Shown here: positions 7,510-15,963 of the stretch, piece by piece
Layout of the letters: the number at the start of each line of letters is the position of its first letter
Position numbering within the stretch: position 1 is the first letter of the stretch
Assembly: GCF_019216885.1 (NCBI RefSeq)
Contig: NZ_JAAQRC020000001.1
Span: forward strand, 248,001-312,000
Reading direction: 5' to 3'
DNA length: 64,000 bases
Source of the DNA: Methylobacterium sp. SyP6R
GTDB lineage: Bacteria > Pseudomonadota > Alphaproteobacteria > Rhizobiales > Beijerinckiaceae
Notes under the pieces: generated by a model
Told to the model about the DNA's origin: nothing
Seen by the model: the letters and a program-made list of their open reading frames with translations, nothing else
The model's database searches: none
Translations under genes and position numbers: made by a program

Positions 7510-8473
7510 GGCCGACGCGGCAACGGAAATGGCGGAAGGCCCCGACTTCCGCCGGATGGTCGAGACCATCCCGCATCTCGTCTGGCAATCGAACCCGCTG
7601 GGCGACTGGACCTGGGCCAGCCCCCAATGGGCCGCCTTCACCAGCCAGGCCCCGGGCCGCAGCTGCGGTTACGGCTGGCTCGACGCCGTGCATCCGGAGG
7701 ATCGCGAGCGCACGCGGGAGGCCTGGCGGGTGGCGTCCCGGCGGGGCCACCTCGCCGTCGAGCACCGCCTGTGCCGCCGGCCGGCGAAGGCGGGGGAGAG
7801 CGATCCCTACTTCTGGTTCTCCACCCAGGCCACGCCCCGGCGCGGCGACGACGGCCGGCCGACGACCTGGTTCGGCACCTCGACCGACATCCACGACCTG
7901 CACGCGATGCGCGAGACGCAGGAGCGCCTGGTCCGCGAGCTGCAGCGCCAGGGCCGCAACACCCTCGCGGTCATGCGCGGGATCGTGCGCCGCGTCGCCG
8001 ACACGGCGGCGACGGCGGAGGACGTGGTGGCCCATATCGGCGATCGCCTCGGCGCGATGGCGCGCATCCAGGCCGAGGTGTCGCGCGAGCCCATGGCCGG
8101 CGTCGCCCTGGACGTGCTGATCCGGGACGAGCTCTCCGCCCATGCCCTGCCGGATCCGAGCGAGCTCGCCGGCCCGCCGGTGCGGCTGCCGGCCGAGATG
8201 GCTGAGAAACTCGGTCTCGCCCTGCACGAACTGGTGCTGAGCGCCGTCCTCGACGGCGACGACCGGATCGCCGCGACCTGGACCGTGGCGACGACCCACC
8301 TCGTCCTGACCTGGCGCATGCGGGCCCGGCCCGGCGCGCCGGCCGGCGGCGCCAGGACCCTGAGCGGCGAGATGCTGGAGCGGATGCTCGCCTACGACCT
8401 CCGCGCCGTCACGACCGTGACCGAGACCGGCCGCGAGCGCCAGGTCGTCATCGTGCTGCCGCTGCCGCACTGA
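7499..8473 (+). CDS. PAS domain protein with degenerate HWE-type kinase region
   Basis: 324 residues. A PAS_3-type fold is at ~15-135 (IPHLVWQSNPLGDWTWASPQ; WLDAVHPEDR; WFGTSTDIHD). It is followed by an HWE-kinase-like segment: ELQRQGRNTLAVMRGIVRR matches the dimerisation box E-L-x-H-R-V-x-N-T-L-A, but the phosphoacceptor His is Arg. In the ATP domain, LALHELVLSAVLDG keeps HEL but has Ser for the N-box Asn, and no Gly-rich G box is seen. A pseudokinase or sensory partner is therefore more likely than an active kinase. Overlap with the Crp gene implies a shared role. Confidence 0.8.
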   Translation: MRHEADAATEMAEGPDFRRMVETIPHLVWQSNPLGDWTWASPQWAAFTSQAPGRSCGYGWLDAVHPEDRERTREAWRVASRRGHLAVEHRLCRRPAKAGESDPYFWFSTQATPRRGDDGRPTTWFGTSTDIHDLHAMRETQERLVRELQRQGRNTLAVMRGIVRRVADTAATAEDVVAHIGDRLGAMARIQAEVSREPMAGVALDVLIRDELSAHALPDPSELAGPPVRLPAEMAEKLGLALHELVLSAVLDGDDRIAATWTVATTHLVLTWRMRARPGAPAGGARTLSGEMLERMLAYDLRAVTTVTETGRERQVVIVLPLPH

Positions 8474-8481
8474 AGCGGGGC

Positions 8482-8497
8482 TGTTTCACGTGGAAAC
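8482..8497. other. parS-like palindrome (ParB-binding site candidate)
   Basis: TGTTTCACGTGGAAAC matches 14 of 16 positions of a known parS variant (TGTTTCACGTGGAACA); only the last two bases differ. It lies intergenically between the PAS gene and azlC, about 25 kb from the proposed oriC, within the range over which alphaproteobacterial parS sites cluster. A single site was noticed. Confidence 0.5.
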
Positions 8498-8650
8498 GTC
8501 GGCCGGGCTGCCGTGTTGAGGGTTCGTCAACCTTGACAACGCCCGTGGCGGGCGCGGAGCCCGCAACCCAGGCAGGCACGCGGACCGGATTGACGGCTGC
8601 CGCAGGCTTGCGCGACAGAACGGGCCTCCCGCTCCCGGTTTCCTGCTCCC

Positions 8651-9367
8651 ATGTCCCACGCGTCCGCCGCGCCGTTCACCCGGGCCGGCATCCTCACGGG
8701 CATCCGGCTCAGCCTGCCGCTCTGGCCCAGCATCGCGGTGTTCGGCGCCGCCTTCGGGGCGGCGGCGGCCCAGCGGGGCCTGAGCCTGGCGGAGGCCGCG
8801 GGCGCCAGTGCGCTGGTCTATGCCGGCTCGGCCCAGATGGTCACCCTCGAGGTCTGGGGCCAGCCCTGGACGGTGAGCGCGCTCCTCGCCGCCATGACGG
8901 TGACCGGGCTCATCAACGCCCGCATGATCCTGATGGGCGCGACGATCCAGCCCTGGATGCGCGGCACGCCGCTCTGGCGCACGGCGATGACGCTGTTCGT
9001 CCTCGTCGATGCGAGCTGGCTCATCGGCGTGCGCCACCGTTCCGAGGGCGGCCGCGATCTCGGCGTGCTGTTCGGCGCCGGCATCGGCCTGTGGCCGCTC
9101 TGGGTCGCCTCGACGGCGGCCGGCCACCTGGCGGGCGCCCTGGTGACCCAGCCCCGGGCCTACGCCCTCGACATGATCCTGCCGATCTTCTTCGCCGCCA
9201 TGCTGGCGCCGCTCTGGCGCGGGGTGCGGCCGGCCCTGCCCTGGCTCGCCTCGGGCCTGGTGGCGCTGGTGGTGCAGCGGCTGGTGCCGGGCTACGCCTT
9301 CATCGCGGCGGGCGCGGCGGCCGGCCTCGTCACCGGCCTCCTCGTCGACGACGGGGCGGCGCGATGA
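8651..9367 (+). CDS. azlC: AzlC family branched-chain amino acid exporter, large subunit
   Basis: 238 residues, a highly hydrophobic inner-membrane protein. Family marks include the early FGAAFGAAAAQRGLSLAEA segment, VYAGSAQMVTLE and the INARMILMGA loop. With the small AzlD partner it exports branched-chain amino acids (the LIV-E type) in characterised relatives. ATG 8651 is the first good start. The stop overlaps azlD by ATGA. Confidence 0.88.
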   Translation: MSHASAAPFTRAGILTGIRLSLPLWPSIAVFGAAFGAAAAQRGLSLAEAAGASALVYAGSAQMVTLEVWGQPWTVSALLAAMTVTGLINARMILMGATIQPWMRGTPLWRTAMTLFVLVDASWLIGVRHRSEGGRDLGVLFGAGIGLWPLWVASTAAGHLAGALVTQPRAYALDMILPIFFAAMLAPLWRGVRPALPWLASGLVALVVQRLVPGYAFIAAGAAAGLVTGLLVDDGAAR

Positions 9368-9684
9368 TCGATGCGCTGCTCGCCGGACCCGCCGGGCCCT
9401 GGATCGCCATCCTGGCGCTCGCCCTCGTCACCTATCTCTGCCGCGCCTCCGGCGTGGTGCTGATGAGCCGGGTGCGCCTCACCCCCCGGGTCGAGCGGGG
9501 ATTGCGCGCCCTGCCGGGCTCGATCGTGGTGGCGACCGCCGTGCCCACCGGCCTCGCCGCCGGCCTGCCGGGCCTTCTCGGCCTCGTGACGGCGGCCGGC
9601 GTGATGGCGCTGACCCGGTTCGAGCTGGCGGCGGTGCTGGCCGGGATGGGGGTGGTGGCGTTGGGGCGGCTGGTGGGATTGTAG
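9364..9684 (+). CDS. azlD: AzlD family branched-chain amino acid exporter, small subunit
   Basis: 106 residues with three to four membrane segments, the standard size for AzlD. The typical TYLCRASGVVLMSR segment and the ALPGSIVVATAVPTG loop are present. It partners AzlC in the membrane. ATG 9364 overlaps the azlC stop (ATGA), so it is translationally coupled. A family A palindromic repeat follows and may end the transcript. Confidence 0.85.
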   Translation: MIDALLAGPAGPWIAILALALVTYLCRASGVVLMSRVRLTPRVERGLRALPGSIVVATAVPTGLAAGLPGLLGLVTAAGVMALTRFELAAVLAGMGVVALGRLVGL

Positions 9685-9721
9685 GCCAGCACAGCAGCAA
9701 CCGGCTTTGTCCCATCCGCGA

Positions 9722-9848
9722 CCTCATCCTGAGATGCGGGCGATCGAAGATCGCTGAGCCTCGAAGGAGGGCTCAAGACGTCTATGCGCTCTCCGGAGCC
9801 CTCCTTCGAGGTCAGTCGATCTTCGATCGACTGACCCTCAGGATGAGG
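9722..9848. repeat. Dispersed inverted repeat family A, copy 1
   Basis: Outer ends CCTCATCCTGAG and CTCAGGATGAGG are inverted, and an inner pair (CCTCGAAGGAGGGCTC / GGAGCCCTCCTTCGAGG) is inverted too, so the element can fold into one long hairpin. Three further copies lie at 15728, 32353 and 35652. It sits between the ends of convergent genes (azlD and the phosphatase). Confidence 0.85.
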
Positions 9849-9901
9849 CTGCGGAAGGGAAAAATCGAACGATAAAGATGGCTTGAGGGAAGCCGACGCC
9901 C

Positions 9902-10408
9902 TCACCGCAACCGCTGCCTTATGCGGAACCCCAACCCGTCCCGCACGTCGCGATAGGCGTCGAGGCGCTGCTCGCGGGAGCCCTGCGACACGGTCGGGTC
10001 CGGGGTCGGCCAGTACTCGACGTCGGCCGCGACCGTCCGGGTCAGTTCCAGGGCGGCGTGGTGGGCCTCCGGCGAGAGCGAGACGATCAGGTCGAAGTTC
10101 AGGCCCTCCCACTCCTCCAGCTCCTCCAGGGTGCGGGGGCGGTGGCGCGAGGCGTCGATGCCGATCTCGTCGAGGGCGGAGATCATGAACGGGTCGGTGG
10201 GCTCGCCGCTGCGCACGCCGGCGGACTGCACGTAGACCGACTTCCCGAAATAGTGCCGGGCCAGCGCCTCGGCGCAAGCCGAGCGCACGGCGTTGAAGTT
10301 GCAGACGAACAGCACCGACTGCACCCGCCTGCCCGGTCTCGCGGAATCCGGCTTCGACGGGTCGGGTCCCGCGGGAGCGGCGCTGTCCGGAAGGGGGCTT
10401 CCGGACAC
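9902..10408 (-). CDS. Low-molecular-weight protein tyrosine phosphatase family protein
   Basis: 168 residues from GTG 10408. Residues ~30-45 hold the P-loop VLFVCNFNAVRSACAEA (C-x5-R-S), the catalytic signature shared by low-molecular-weight phosphatases and thioredoxin-linked arsenate reductases. The WPTPDPT element near residue 135 supplies the general acid Asp. The first 25 residues are Pro/Ser-rich and may not be folded. It lies 4 nt after the UPF0262 gene, in the hisD-UPF0262-phosphatase order seen in many alphaproteobacteria. Substrate unknown. Confidence 0.85.
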   Translation of the reverse strand: MSGSPLPDSAAPAGPDPSKPDSARPGRRVQSVLFVCNFNAVRSACAEALARHYFGKSVYVQSAGVRSGEPTDPFMISALDEIGIDASRHRPRTLEELEEWEGLNFDLIVSLSPEAHHAALELTRTVAADVEYWPTPDPTVSQGSREQRLDAYRDVRDGLGFRIRQRLR

Positions 10409-10412
10409 CGGC

Positions 10413-10901
10413 TCAGCCCTTCCAGTGCAGGGCGAAGATCAGGGTGAACAGCCGGCGGGCGGTGTCGTGGTCGATCTCCACCTTGCCGTCCAGGCGCTGG
10501 AGAAGAAGGTCCGAGGCCTCATTGTGGACCCCGCGCCGGCCCATGTCGATCGCCTCGATCTGGCTCGGCGAGGCGGTGCGGATCGCCTTGAAGTAGCTGT
10601 CGCAGATCATCTCGTAGTCGCGGATCACGCCGCGGAACGGCGTCAGCGACAGGAGATGGGTCATCACCGGCTGGCCGTCGGCGGTCGAGATCGCGAAGGA
10701 CAGCTTGTTCTCGACGAGGCCCAGCGCCAGCGCGTAGGGCCCGCCATCGTGATTGGCCACGCGAAAACTGTTCGATTCCAGGATGTCGTAGATCGCGATG
10801 GCGCGCTCGTGCTCCTGGTCGGGGTTGCCGCGCCCGATCGAATCCTCGTCGAGCGTCACCGCCGCCAGGCGCTGTCGCGGATCGGGAGCCTCGCTCGCCA
10901 T
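10413..10901 (-). CDS. UPF0262 family protein
   Basis: 162 residues, the normal length for this uncharacterised alphaproteobacterial family. Recognisable blocks are [47 protein letters not shown] and [14 protein letters not shown]. It is soluble, with no signal peptide. ATG 10901 is the first start that matches the family N terminus. Position between hisD and the tyrosine phosphatase is a conserved arrangement. Function unknown. Confidence 0.88.
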   Translation of the reverse strand: MASEAPDPRQRLAAVTLDEDSIGRGNPDQEHERAIAIYDILESNSFRVANHDGGPYALALGLVENKLSFAISTADGQPVMTHLLSLTPFRGVIRDYEMICDSYFKAIRTASPSQIEAIDMGRRGVHNEASDLLLQRLDGKVEIDHDTARRLFTLIFALHWKG

Positions 10902-10999
10902 CGGATCTCCTCCCCCGTCTCGCGGGGTCTTGTCAGGGCGTGCAAAAGACGCGAGTGCCGCCGCCCGCGCAAGCCGGACGTAGGATGGGACGGGACCGG

Positions 11000-12289
11000 T
11001 TAAAGGTTCAGGCGGATCGCCACCGAGCGGGCATGACCCTCCAGCCCCTCCGAGCGGCCGAGCGCCAAAGCGGCGGGGCCGAGCGCCCGCAGGGCCTCGG
11101 GCGTGCAGGAGAGAAGCGAGGTCCGCTTCATGAAGTCGAGGACGCCGAGGCCGGAGGAGAACCGGGCCGAGCGGGCGGTCGGCAGGACGTGGTTGGGGCC
11201 GCCGACATAGTCGCCGATCGCCTCCGGCGTGTGCGCGCCGAGGAAGATCGCCCCGGCATTGCGCACCCGCGCCGCCAGGTCCTCGGCATCCGACGATTCG
11301 ATTTCCAGGTGCTCCGGCGCCAGGCGGTCGACGAGCGGGATCGCGTCGGACAGGCGCGCGACCCGCACGATGGCGCCGTAATCGCGCCAGCTCGCGGTGG
11401 CGATCTCGCTGCGCGGCAGGGTCTTCAACTGCCCCTCCACCGCCGCCGCGACCGCCTCGGCCAGGGCGTCGCTGTCGGTGACCAGGATGGCTTGCGCGGC
11501 CGTGTCGTGCTCGGCCTGGGCGAGCAGGTCGGCCGCGACCCAGTCCGGGTTGGCGGAGGAATCGGCGAGGATCAGCACCTCGGACGGGCCGGCGATCATG
11601 TCGATGCCGACCTGGCCGAAGACCCGGCGCTTGGCCGCCGCCACGTAGGCGTTGCCCGGCCCGACGATCTTGGCGACCGGGCGGATTGTCGCCGTGCCGT
11701 AGGCGAGCGCCGCCACGGCTTGCGCGCCGCCGACCCGAAAGACCTCGTCGACGCCGGCGAGCCTGGCGGCGGCGAGCACCAGCGGGTTGGTGACCCCGTC
11801 CGGCGTCGGCACCACCATGGCGAGGCGCGGCACGCCCGCGACCTTGGCCGGCACCGCGTTCATCAGCACCGAGGAGGGATAGCTCGCGGTGCCGCCCGGC
11901 ACGTAGAGGCCGACCGATTCGAGCGCGGTCCAGCGCCAGCCCAGCGTCACGCCCAGCGCGTCGGTCTCGCGGTGGTCGGCCGGCACCTGGGCGCGGTGGT
12001 AGGTCTCGATCCGATCCTTCGCCAGAGCCAGGGCGTCGAGGGCTTCCTTCGAGCAGGCGGCGGTCGCGGCGTCGATCTCGTCCGCCGAGACCCGGATGGT
12101 CTCCGGCGTGAGCGCGAGCCGGTCGAAGCGCGTCGTGTAGTCGATCAGCGCGGCGTCGCCGCGCTCGACCACGTCGCGGATGATGTCGCGCACCGCATTG
12201 TCGACATCCTCCGCCACCTCGCGCTTGACCGAGAGCAGGCGGGCGAAGTGCGACTCGAAATCGGGATCGCGGGAATCGAGGCGCTGCAT
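11000..12289 (-). CDS. hisD: Histidinol dehydrogenase
   Basis: 429 residues. It catalyses the last two steps of histidine synthesis, histidinol to histidine with two NAD+, in the cytoplasm and with Zn2+. Family segments are [20 protein letters not shown], the [15 protein letters not shown] loop, [25 protein letters not shown] (catalytic Glu and metal-binding His region) and [12 protein letters not shown] 12289 is preferred over an in-frame TTG at 12319 because it gives the usual N terminus ([11 protein letters not shown]). It sits in a DUF2948-hisD-UPF0262-phosphatase series, apart from hisZ and hisS in the same window. Confidence 0.95.
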   Translation of the reverse strand: MQRLDSRDPDFESHFARLLSVKREVAEDVDNAVRDIIRDVVERGDAALIDYTTRFDRLALTPETIRVSADEIDAATAACSKEALDALALAKDRIETYHRAQVPADHRETDALGVTLGWRWTALESVGLYVPGGTASYPSSVLMNAVPAKVAGVPRLAMVVPTPDGVTNPLVLAAARLAGVDEVFRVGGAQAVAALAYGTATIRPVAKIVGPGNAYVAAAKRRVFGQVGIDMIAGPSEVLILADSSANPDWVAADLLAQAEHDTAAQAILVTDSDALAEAVAAAVEGQLKTLPRSEIATASWRDYGAIVRVARLSDAIPLVDRLAPEHLEIESSDAEDLAARVRNAGAIFLGAHTPEAIGDYVGGPNHVLPTARSARFSSGLGVLDFMKRTSLLSCTPEALRALGPAALALGRSEGLEGHARSVAIRLNL

Positions 12290-12367
12290 GCTGTGTCCGG
12301 TCTCGTGGTCGGCGGGCAAGGGATCCCGTCGGAGGATCCCGCCAAGACCCGCCGACTGCCAAAAATT

Positions 12368-12820
12368 TCAGGCCGCGTCGAGGGGGGCGTGGACCGGCTT
12401 GCTCTCGGCCTGCCAGACCGGGCCGAGATCGCGCATCGCCGCCTCGATGCATTCGAGCTCGAGCCGGATCGCAGCCCCGCCGGAGAAGACCAGGGTGGCG
12501 ATACCGGACGGCGCCTCGCCGGGCTCGAAGGTGACGGCCAAAAGCTCGAGCGGGCTGTCGGGCTCCTCGCGAGAAATGTTGCGGCAGCGGACGGAGAGCA
12601 CCCGCTCGAAGTGCAGGCCGGTCAGCCGCCGCCGGGGCGGGACGCCGTCGGGGCATTCCCAGTCGAAGCGCCGCGCCACCAGGGCAAAGCGCCGCTCCCG
12701 GGGCAGGTAGGCGAGGTCTCCGGTCCGCAGGACCGCATCCTGGAGGTGGGTCGAGATGACCGCGAGATCGTCGGCGTCGAGGGCAGCGAGCTTCAGGAGC
12801 TCCATCTCCGCGTCCTTCAC
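12368..12820 (-). CDS. DUF2948 family protein
   Basis: 150 residues, soluble, with no signal. Recognised by [20 protein letters not shown], the [11 protein letters not shown] strand and [14 protein letters not shown], and by its place directly before hisD, which is usual for DUF2948 in alphaproteobacteria. The family has no known activity. It probably shares the hisD transcript; the gap to hisD is 78 bp. Confidence 0.85.
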   Translation of the reverse strand: MKDAEMELLKLAALDADDLAVISTHLQDAVLRTGDLAYLPRERRFALVARRFDWECPDGVPPRRRLTGLHFERVLSVRCRNISREEPDSPLELLAVTFEPGEAPSGIATLVFSGGAAIRLELECIEAAMRDLGPVWQAESKPVHAPLDAA

Positions 12821-13068
12821 TGTCGGCGTCCCTGTGCTTTGCGGCCGGTCCGTCGTGCGGCCGGCCCGCTCTGTCGGAATGATGCTGGGATTAAGTGGCG
12901 ACGCCCTGCGCCCACGACAACCTTTGCCCGATCGACAGGGGACGGCGATTCTTCACCGTTCCGGCTGTCGCAACGGCACCGAATCGCCTCAGCCGGCGTT
13001 CATGTGCGGACGCTTAAGCGTGACCCATGGACACGATCCGGCAACTTGCCGACAGGGAGAAGAGATCC

Positions 13069-13380
13069 GTGAGAACCGTGACGATTGCGGCCCTGGCCGC
13101 CCTGACCCTCGGCCTCGGCGTCGCGCCTGCCTTCGCGCAGTACGGCTACGACGAGGATTATCGCCCGCGCCGCCGCTACGAGGAGCGCTACGACTACGAC
13201 CGCCCGCGCTACCGCCGCGACGATTACGACCGGCCGGGCTATCGCGAGTATGGCGGCCGCATCGGCCGGATCTGCGTCACCGCCCGCGGCAACTGCCCGA
13301 CCCGGCCGGCGCCCCTCAACAGCTCCTGCGGCTGCGAGGTCCCGGGCTTCGGCTTCAAGCGCGGCGCCATCGGGTACTGA
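13069..13380 (+). CDS. Small secreted Tyr/Arg/Asp-rich protein
   Basis: 103 residues from GTG 13069. Residues 1-23 are a Sec signal (MRTVTIAALAALTLGLGVAP, then AFAQ cleavage). Then comes a run of Tyr, Arg and Asp (YDEDYRPRRRYEERYDYDRP) and a C-terminal part with three Cys (ICVTARGNC, SSCGCEVPGFGFKRG). GTG 13069 is chosen because GGGAGA lies 8-10 nt upstream and because ATG 13027 would bury the signal peptide. It is probably periplasmic or surface exposed. Family not recognised beyond similar low-complexity secreted proteins. Confidence 0.7.
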   Translation: MRTVTIAALAALTLGLGVAPAFAQYGYDEDYRPRRRYEERYDYDRPRYRRDDYDRPGYREYGGRIGRICVTARGNCPTRPAPLNSSCGCEVPGFGFKRGAIGY

Positions 13381-13420
13381 ACCCCGATCGGCCCGATCGG
13401 ATCGTCACCTGGACGCGGCC

Positions 13421-14287
13421 TCAATCCCAGATATCCGCGTTCAGGATCTCGTGCGCCAGGGCCCGGCTCGGCTCGCGGTGGAGCCCCGGTCCGGACAGCA
13501 CGAACTCGACATCGGCCAGCCGCGGCAGGTCCGGGTGGGCCAGTTCCTGCAAGCCGTCCGGGATCAGGCTGCGGGGCTGCGCCATCACGCCGACACCGGC
13601 GAGCGCCGCGGCGCGCAACCCGCTGAGGCTGGCGCAGGTGCAGGTGATGCGAAAAGGCCGGCCCTCCTGCGTGAGCGCGGCGAGCGCCACCGCCCGGGTG
13701 ATGCTGGGCGCCGGGAAGCTCGCCAGCGCCACCGGCTCGCCCCGCTCCGGCAGGGCAGTCGGGATCCCGACCCAGACCAGCCGGTCGCGCCGCACCAGCA
13801 TGCCTTGCGTCTCGCCGACATGGCGCTTGCCGAGCACGAGGTCGAGTTCGCCCCGCGCCAGCGCGTCGTGGAGGAAGCCCGTGAGCGCCACGCTCAGTTC
13901 GAGGTCGACCGACGGATAGGCCTCGCGGAAATCGCGCAGGACCTCCGACAGCCGGCTCTGCACGAAATCCTCCGAGGCGCCGAAGCGGACCTTGCCCCGC
14001 ACCGGGCCGCCGGAGAGCGCCCGCTCCAGCCGCTCGTGGGCGTCGAGCACCGTGCGGGCGAAGCCCAAGACCGTCTCGCCCTCCGGGGTCAGCGCCACCG
14101 AATGGGTGTCGCGCGCCACCAGCCGGTGGCCGGTCTGCGCCTCCAGGCGCTGGACGTGCTGGCTCACCGTCGACTGGCCGAGGCCGAGCTGCTCGGCCGC
14201 CCGGCTGAAGCTGCGGCTGCGCACCACCGCCGCCAGGGTGCGCAGCAGCACGGGGTCGATCAGGCGGGTCACGGCGGCTCTCGGCAT
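13421..14287 (-). CDS. LysR family transcriptional regulator
   Basis: 288 residues. The N-terminal winged helix (LRTLAAVVRSRSFSRAAEQL, then GLGQSTVSQHVQRLEAQTGH) is typical of LysR, and residues ~95-285 form the periplasmic-binding-protein-like effector domain. It is divergent from the SBF-type transporter gene at 14424 with a 136-bp shared gap, so it probably controls that transporter. The inducer is unknown. Confidence 0.9.
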   Translation of the reverse strand: MPRAAVTRLIDPVLLRTLAAVVRSRSFSRAAEQLGLGQSTVSQHVQRLEAQTGHRLVARDTHSVALTPEGETVLGFARTVLDAHERLERALSGGPVRGKVRFGASEDFVQSRLSEVLRDFREAYPSVDLELSVALTGFLHDALARGELDLVLGKRHVGETQGMLVRRDRLVWVGIPTALPERGEPVALASFPAPSITRAVALAALTQEGRPFRITCTCASLSGLRAAALAGVGVMAQPRSLIPDGLQELAHPDLPRLADVEFVLSGPGLHREPSRALAHEILNADIWD

Positions 14288-14423
14288 CCTGCATGAACGA
14301 CGCGCAGGCTATCGCATTTCACGATAACTGTAATCCTCGCGCCCCGCGTACCCATCCGGGCGCCCGCCGGTTAGGAAGACCGGGACCCCTCTCGACAATT
14401 CCTCCCAGACCCGCCGGCCCGCC

Positions 14424-15458
14424 ATGCTCTCGCGCTTTCGCCCCGACAACTTCACGCTGATGATCGTCGGCGCCCTGATCCTCGGCAGCGTCCTGCCGGT
14501 GCAGGACCGGGCGGCCGAGTGGCTCGGCGTCTTCGCCGACGGCATGATCGCGCTCCTGTTCTTCCTGCACGGCGCGCGCATCGACCGCCAGACGGCGATC
14601 GCCGGCCTGGTGCATTGGCGCCTGCACCTCGTGGTCTTCGCCTCGACCTTCGTGCTGTTCCCGATCCTCGGGCTGGCCGCCGGCCTGCTCAGCCCGGCCC
14701 TGCTGACCCCGGCGCTCGCTGCGGGCGTGCTGTTCCTGTGCGTCCTGCCCTCCACCGTGCAATCCTCCATCGCCTTCACGTCGGTGGCGGGGGGCAACGT
14801 GCCGGCGGCGATCTGCTCGGCCTCGGCCTCGAACATCCTCGGCATGCTCATCACCCCGCTCCTCGTCGCGGTGCTGCTGAACACGCAAGGCAGCCACCAC
14901 AGCTTCGACTGGGGGGCGGTGGGCAAGATCATGGCCCAGCTGCTCCTGCCCTTCGCGGTCGGCCAATTGCTGCAGCCGCGGCTCGGGCCCTGGCTGACCC
15001 GGCACAAGCCCCTGACCATGGTGGTGGATCGCGGCTCGATCCTGCTCATCGTCTACATCGCCTTCAGCCACGCGGTGGCGACGGGCCTGTGGAGCCGCAC
15101 GCCCCTGCCGGCGCTCGCCACCATGCTGGTCGTCGACCTCGTCCTGCTCGCCCTGGTGCTGACGATCACCACCACCGCGAGCCGCCTCCTCGGCTTCTCG
15201 CGGGAGGACGAGATCACCATCGTGTTCTGCGGCTCGAAGAAGAGCCTGGCCTCGGGCGTGCCGATGGCGAACGTGATCTTCGCCGGCCAGGATGTCGGCG
15301 GCATCCTGCTGCCCTTGATGCTGTTCCATCAGGTCCAGCTCATGGCCTGCGCGACGCTGGCCCGCCGCTACGCCGCCCGCGCGCAAGCCGCGCTCGCCGC
15401 CGAGGGCCCGGACCGGGCCGGCGTGGCGCCTGTCGCGGCGAAGCTCGCGGCGCGTTGA
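14424..15458 (+). CDS. Bile acid:sodium symporter (SBF-like) family transporter
   Basis: 344 residues with about ten hydrophobic segments. Marks include LFFLHGARIDRQTAIAGLVH, the FLCVLPSTVQSSIAFTSVAG signature, ASNILGMLITPLLVA, and FCGSKKSLASGVPMANVIF before the last segments, all typical of the YfeH-like branch of the SBF family. Substrate unknown; bile acids are unlikely in this host. ATG 14424 gives a complete first membrane segment. The stop codon lies inside a 22-bp tandem repeat. Confidence 0.85.
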   Translation: MLSRFRPDNFTLMIVGALILGSVLPVQDRAAEWLGVFADGMIALLFFLHGARIDRQTAIAGLVHWRLHLVVFASTFVLFPILGLAAGLLSPALLTPALAAGVLFLCVLPSTVQSSIAFTSVAGGNVPAAICSASASNILGMLITPLLVAVLLNTQGSHHSFDWGAVGKIMAQLLLPFAVGQLLQPRLGPWLTRHKPLTMVVDRGSILLIVYIAFSHAVATGLWSRTPLPALATMLVVDLVLLALVLTITTTASRLLGFSREDEITIVFCGSKKSLASGVPMANVIFAGQDVGGILLPLMLFHQVQLMACATLARRYAARAQAALAAEGPDRAGVAPVAAKLAAR

Positions 15459-15508
15459 GCGGAGGCTCGCGGCGCGTTGAGAGGAGGCTCGCGGCGCGTT
15501 GACGAAAG
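15443..15508. repeat. Three tandem copies of a 22-bp unit over a stop codon
   Basis: GCTCGCGGCGCGTTGA plus six variable bases is repeated at 15443, 15465 and 15487. Each unit ends in TGA; since 22 is not a multiple of three, the three TGAs fall in all three frames. The first is the stop of the SBF-like gene. Confidence 0.85.
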
Positions 15509-15727
15509 ATTCATCGCGTCACGCCATTCTCACGGGGAGCCAAGTTGCGTACCGGCTCTTCTGGATATCCGGCCCCGTCGCGCGTTCCGCGGCGGGGCCG
15601 CGCCGTTCGATGGGTCCAATCGACCTGTTCGCGATCGTTCCGACTCACGATCTTGTCCTGAGAGTCTGTTCGAGCGGATCGATCTGCCGAAAACGAGCAG
15701 CCAGCATGGATATATCTCATCCACCCA

Positions 15728-15846
15728 CCTCATCCTGAGGTGTTGGTCGATCGACGGTCGACTGGCCTCGAAGGAGGGCTCCAGGAGCCCCGGCGATCCC
15801 CGGAGCCCTCCTTCGAGGCTCACTGCGTTCGCACCTCAGGATGAGG
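15728..15846. repeat. Dispersed inverted repeat family A, copy 2
   Basis: Ends CCTCATCCTGAGGTG and CACCTCAGGATGAGG are inverted, and the inner pair CCTCGAAGGAGGGCTCC / GGAGCCCTCCTTCGAGG folds as well. It lies in the 505-bp gap between the SBF-like gene and the O-antigen ligase-like gene. Nothing else is seen in that gap apart from the tandem repeat. Confidence 0.85.
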
Positions 15847-15963
15847 TCGCGGACGGAATACGTTTTACCTCGATCTTTCATGCTTCATTAACCCTGTCGC
15901 TTCAGCCGCCGCACACCATCCCGCCGCTAACCTCCCGGGCGTCGTCACTCCGAGAGGCGCCCG

